Source of the DNA: Enterobacter sp.
GTDB taxonomy: Bacteria > Pseudomonadota > Gammaproteobacteria > Enterobacterales > Enterobacteriaceae
Reading direction: 5' to 3'
Length of the DNA: 64,000 bases
NCBI GenBank assembly: GCA_022649305.1
Contig: JALCNW010000007.1
Span: forward strand, 1-64,000
Shown: positions 60,863-64,000 of the stretch, piece by piece
Layout of the letters: every line of letters begins with the position of its first letter
How positions within the stretch are numbered: the first letter of the stretch is position 1
Translations under genes and position numbers: made by a program
Notes under the pieces: model-generated
What the model saw: only the letters and a program-made list of their open reading frames with translations
What the model was told of the DNA's origin: nothing
Databases searched by the model: none

Positions 60863-62059
60863 TTAGGCAATCACGCCCAGTTGTTTGCCGATGCGGATAA
60901 AGGCTTCAACCGCACGCTCAATTTGTTCAGGTGAATGCGCCGCAGACATCTGGGTGCGGATACGCGCCTGACCTTTTGGCACCACCGGGAAGAAGAACCC
61001 AGTGACGTAAATCCCCTCTTTTTGCAGCTCACGCGCGAAGTTTTGCGCCACTACCGCGTCGCCCAGCATCACCGGAATAATCGCGTGATCGGCACCCGCC
61101 AGCGTAAAGCCTGCCGCGCTCATTTTTTCACGGAACAGACGGGCGTTGGACCACAGGCGGTCGCGCAATTCGGCTCCAGACTCGACCATCTCCAGCACTT
61201 TAATGGAGGCAGAGACGATAGCCGGGGCCAGCGAGTTAGAGAAAAGATACGGACGGGAGCGCTGGCGCAGCCACTCAACCACTTCCTTACGCGCCGCAGT
61301 GTAGCCGCCGGACGCGCCGCCTAGCGCTTTGCCCAGCGTACCGGTGATGATGTCTACCCGGCCCATCACGTCGCAATATTCGTGGGAACCGCGACCGTTT
61401 TCGCCGACAAAGCCGACCGCGTGAGAGTCATCGACCATCACCAGCGCATCGTATTTATCCGCCAGGTCACACACGCCCTTCAGGTTGGCGATCACGCCGT
61501 CCATCGAGAATACGCCGTCGGTGGCGATCAGCACGTGACGCGCACCGGCTTCACGTGCTTCTTTCAGGCGGGCTTCCAGCTCCTGCATATCGTTATTGGC
61601 GTAGCGGAAGCGCTTCGCTTTACACAGACGTACGCCGTCGATGATGGAAGCGTGGTTCAGCGCGTCGGAGATAATCGCGTCTTCTGCGCCGAGCAGCGTT
61701 TCAAACAGGCCGCCGTTGGCGTCAAAGCAGGAGGAGTACAGAATCGCATCTTCCATCCCGAGGAATTCGGCCAGCTTCTTCTCAAGCTCTTTGTGGCTAT
61801 CCTGCGTACCGCAGATAAAGCGCACGGAGGCCATCCCAAAGCCGTGAGTGTCCATACCGTTTTTGGCAGCGGCAATCAGCTCAGGGTGATTCGCAAGACC
61901 CAGATAGTTGTTCGCGCAAAAGTTGATCACATGGCTGCCATCAGCGACGGTGATATCCGCCTGCTGTGCAGAAGTGATGATGCGTTCTTCTTTGAACAAC
62001 CCTTCCGCACGAGCGGTATCCAGGTCGCTGTTTAACTGTTTGTAAAAATCACCACGCAT
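60863..62059 (-). CDS. kbl: 2-amino-3-ketobutyrate coenzyme A ligase (glycine C-acetyltransferase)
   Basis: This 398-residue PLP enzyme of the alpha-oxoamine synthase family splits 2-amino-3-ketobutyrate with CoA to glycine and acetyl-CoA. [42 protein letters not shown] and the PLP-lysine motif [14 protein letters not shown] are present. I chose the ATG at 62059 ([13 protein letters not shown]), matching E. coli; the 34 codons of open frame upstream are leader. Divergent from hldD. Confidence 0.97.
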   Translation of the reverse strand: MRGDFYKQLNSDLDTARAEGLFKEERIITSAQQADITVADGSHVINFCANNYLGLANHPELIAAAKNGMDTHGFGMASVRFICGTQDSHKELEKKLAEFLGMEDAILYSSCFDANGGLFETLLGAEDAIISDALNHASIIDGVRLCKAKRFRYANNDMQELEARLKEAREAGARHVLIATDGVFSMDGVIANLKGVCDLADKYDALVMVDDSHAVGFVGENGRGSHEYCDVMGRVDIITGTLGKALGGASGGYTAARKEVVEWLRQRSRPYLFSNSLAPAIVSASIKVLEMVESGAELRDRLWSNARLFREKMSAAGFTLAGADHAIIPVMLGDAVVAQNFARELQKEGIYVTGFFFPVVPKGQARIRTQMSAAHSPEQIERAVEAFIRIGKQLGVIA

Positions 62060-62274
62060 TGCAATTCTCCAGACTCGGCAAATTTTGGCACATATTACCC
62101 AAACGTATACGTCGATACGAGATGACGCATCATGAGTTATCGTTTTTGCAGCATAAATCACGTGTACCCCTGCTGCATATCGGTGAATGGCTGAAGGGGG
62201 GCCATACTAATGATATGATATGACTATTAGCGTTCGGGATTGTCCCTGGACTCCACACTTCAAAGGTTACAGTT

Positions 62275-63207
62275 ATGATCATCGTTACCGGCGGCGCAGG
62301 CTTTATCGGCAGCAATATTATCAAGGCCCTGAATGACAAAGGCATCACCGACATTCTGGTGGTTGACAACCTGAAAGACGGTACCAAGTTCGCAAACCTG
62401 GTAGACCTGAACATTGCCGACTACATGGATAAAGAAGATTTTCTGATCCAGATTATGGCGGGTGAAGAGTTCGGCGACATCGAAGCCATCTTCCACGAAG
62501 GTGCCTGTTCATCCACCACCGAGTGGGATGGCAAGTACATGATGGATAACAACTATCAGTACTCCAAAGAGGTTCTGCACTATTGCCTGGAACATGAAAT
62601 CCCGTTCCTGTACGCCTCTTCCGCTGCTACCTACGGCGGCCGCACTTCCGACTTTATCGAATCCCGTGAATACGAGCAGCCGCTAAACGTGTACGGCTAT
62701 TCTAAGTTCCTGTTCGACGAATACGTCCGTCAAATTCTGCCAGAAGCTAATTCTCAGATTGTGGGCTTCCGCTACTTCAACGTTTATGGTCCGCGCGAAG
62801 GCCACAAAGGCAGCATGGCGAGCGTCGCATTCCACCTCAACACTCAGTTGAATAACGGCGAAACCCCAAAACTGTTCGAAGGCAGCGACGGCTTTAAGCG
62901 CGACTTCGTCTACGTGGGCGACGTGGCGGCAGTCAACCTGTGGTTCATGGAAAACGGCGTGTCCGGTATCTTCAACCTGGGGACTGGCCGCGCGGAATCC
63001 TTCCAGGCCGTGGCGGATGCTGCACTGGCGTATCACCAGAAGGGCAGCCTCGAATACATTCCCTTCCCGGAAAAACTGAAAGGCCGCTACCAGGCATTTA
63101 CTCAGGCTGACCTGACCAACCTGCGCGCAGCGGGCTATGACAAGCCATTTAAGACCGTTGCCGAAGGCGTGACGGAATATATGGCCTGGCTGAACCGCGA
63201 CGCATAA
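62275..63207 (+). CDS. hldD: ADP-L-glycero-D-manno-heptose 6-epimerase
   Basis: This 310-residue extended short-chain dehydrogenase makes the heptose donor for the LPS inner core. [18 protein letters not shown] binds [14 protein letters not shown] holds the catalytic serine/threonine and YGYSKFLFD the Tyr-x-x-x-Lys pair. [11 protein letters not shown] is typical of the family. It starts the hldD-waaF LPS core operon, 12 bases before waaF. The 215-base gap to kbl holds the divergent promoters. Confidence 0.97.
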   Translation: MIIVTGGAGFIGSNIIKALNDKGITDILVVDNLKDGTKFANLVDLNIADYMDKEDFLIQIMAGEEFGDIEAIFHEGACSSTTEWDGKYMMDNNYQYSKEVLHYCLEHEIPFLYASSAATYGGRTSDFIESREYEQPLNVYGYSKFLFDEYVRQILPEANSQIVGFRYFNVYGPREGHKGSMASVAFHLNTQLNNGETPKLFEGSDGFKRDFVYVGDVAAVNLWFMENGVSGIFNLGTGRAESFQAVADAALAYHQKGSLEYIPFPEKLKGRYQAFTQADLTNLRAAGYDKPFKTVAEGVTEYMAWLNRDA

Positions 63208-63219
63208 GGCAGGCAATCT

Positions 63220-64000
63220 ATGAGGATTCTGGTGGTTGGCCCGTCCTGGGTAGGCGACATGATGATGTCGCAAAGTCTCTATCGCACGCTCAAGGCGCGC
63301 TATCCCCAGGCGATAATTGACGTGATGGCACCCGCGTGGTGCCGTCCGTTGCTGTCGCGCATGCCAGAAGTTAACGAAGCGATCCCGATGCCGCTCGGCC
63401 ATGGCGCGCTGGAAATCGGTGAGCGCCGTAAGTTAGGCCATAGTCTGCGGGAAAAGCGTTATGACCGCGCCTACGTGCTGCCAAACTCGTTTAAGTCTGC
63501 CCTGGTGCCTTTCTTTGCTGGTGTGCCTCATCGTACGGGCTGGCGTGGCGAAATGCGCTACGGCCTGTTGAACGATGCGCGCGTGCTGGATAAAGAGGCC
63601 TGGCCGCTGATGGTTGAGCGCTACGTTGCACTGGCCTATGACAAAGGTGTGATGCGGACAGCCAAAGATCTCCCACAGCCGCTGCTGTGGCCGCAGTTGC
63701 AGGTGCATGAAGGCGAGAAATCGCAAACCTGTCGCGCGTTTGATCTCTCCGCGGAGCGTCCAATGATTGGCTTTTGCCCTGGCGCAGAGTTCGGTCCCGC
63801 CAAGCGCTGGCCGCACTATCACTACGCCGAGCTGGCAAAGCAGTTGATCGACGAAGGCTATCAGGTTGTGCTGTTCGGCTCGGCGAAAGACCACGAAGCA
63901 GGCAACGAGATCCTCGCCACGCTCAGCAATGAGCAACAGGCCTGGTGCCGTAATCTGGCCGGGGAAACCCAGCTTGAGCAGGCGGTGATCCTGCTGGCTG
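63220..64000 (+). CDS. waaF: ADP-heptose--LPS heptosyltransferase II, N-terminal part (cut by window edge)
   Basis: The ATG at 63220 opens MRILVVGPSWVGDMMMSQSLYRTLK, the GT9 N-terminal motif of WaaF. It is followed by YVLPNSFKSALVPFFAGVPHRTG and the sugar-nucleotide region IGFCPGAEFGPAKRWP. About 260 codons, three quarters of the gene, lie in the window and the frame is open to base 64000. WaaF adds the second heptose to the LPS inner core on the cytoplasmic face. Placement after hldD matches the conserved operon. Confidence 0.96.
   Translation, partial: MRILVVGPSWVGDMMMSQSLYRTLKARYPQAIIDVMAPAWCRPLLSRMPEVNEAIPMPLGHGALEIGERRKLGHSLREKRYDRAYVLPNSFKSALVPFFAGVPHRTGWRGEMRYGLLNDARVLDKEAWPLMVERYVALAYDKGVMRTAKDLPQPLLWPQLQVHEGEKSQTCRAFDLSAERPMIGFCPGAEFGPAKRWPHYHYAELAKQLIDEGYQVVLFGSAKDHEAGNEILATLSNEQQAWCRNLAGETQLEQAVILLA

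Overview
This 64 kb window is a chromosomal segment of a member of the Enterobacteriaceae. Its backbone follows the Escherichia coli gene order from glyQ to waaF (xyl, malS, avtA, yia, selAB, mtl, lld, cysE-gpsA-secB-grxC, gpmI-envC-yibQ, tdh-kbl, hldD-waaF), and most proteins look closely related to their E. coli counterparts. Several insertions, replacements and losses relative to E. coli, above all a Klebsiella-type yiaKLX1X2PQRS operon and a GH127 locus, point to the Enterobacter/Lelliottia/Klebsiella side of the family. I cannot name the species from sequence alone. No rRNA, tRNA, CRISPR array, prophage or insertion sequence was seen.

Layout. 1-3.4 kb: start of glyQ, ysaB, wecH, then an isochorismatase-like hydrolase with a GlxA-type regulator where E. 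coli has yiaA-yiaB. 3.5-11.8 kb: complete D-xylose locus (xylAB divergent from xylFGH-xylR). 11.8-17.7 kb: bax, malS with MalT boxes, avtA, ysaA, yiaJ. 17.9-25.5 kb: eight-gene operon for L-ascorbate-derived 2,3-diketo-/3-keto-L-gulonate, followed by a chemoreceptor. 27.8-32.3 kb: AraC regulator, GPH-family sugar transporter and GH127 beta-L-arabinofuranosidase. 32.3-32.75 kb: a HicB antitoxin whose hicA toxin is reduced to a 20-codon remnant. 33-42 kb: yiaT, yiaU, aldB, selB-selA, yibF, yibH-yibI. 42-46.8 kb: mannitol operon mtlADR and yibL. 47-51 kb: L-lactate operon lldPRD and trmL. 51-58.4 kb: cysE, gpsA, secB, grxC, yibN divergent from gpmI, envC, yibQ. 58.7-64 kb: a GT9 glycosyltransferase at the site where E. 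coli carries waaH, then kbl-tdh and the inner-core LPS genes hldD and waaF (cut by the window end).

Metabolic logic. The xylose and yia operons converge on D-xylulose 5-phosphate: XylB makes it directly, and LyxK-SgbH-SgbU-SgbE make it via L-xylulose 5-phosphate and L-ribulose 5-phosphate. The GH127 locus probably adds L-arabinose from plant glycans, so the first half of the window is strongly directed to plant-derived pentoses and ascorbate. The second half is housekeeping (serine/cysteine, selenoprotein, redox, export, glycolysis, envelope) with mannitol and lactate use between. Short palindromic repeats of two families (a GCCCGGT-type REP and a CCCTCACCCC/GGAGAGGG-type) sit between genes at several places, including inside the xyl, yia and mtl operons.
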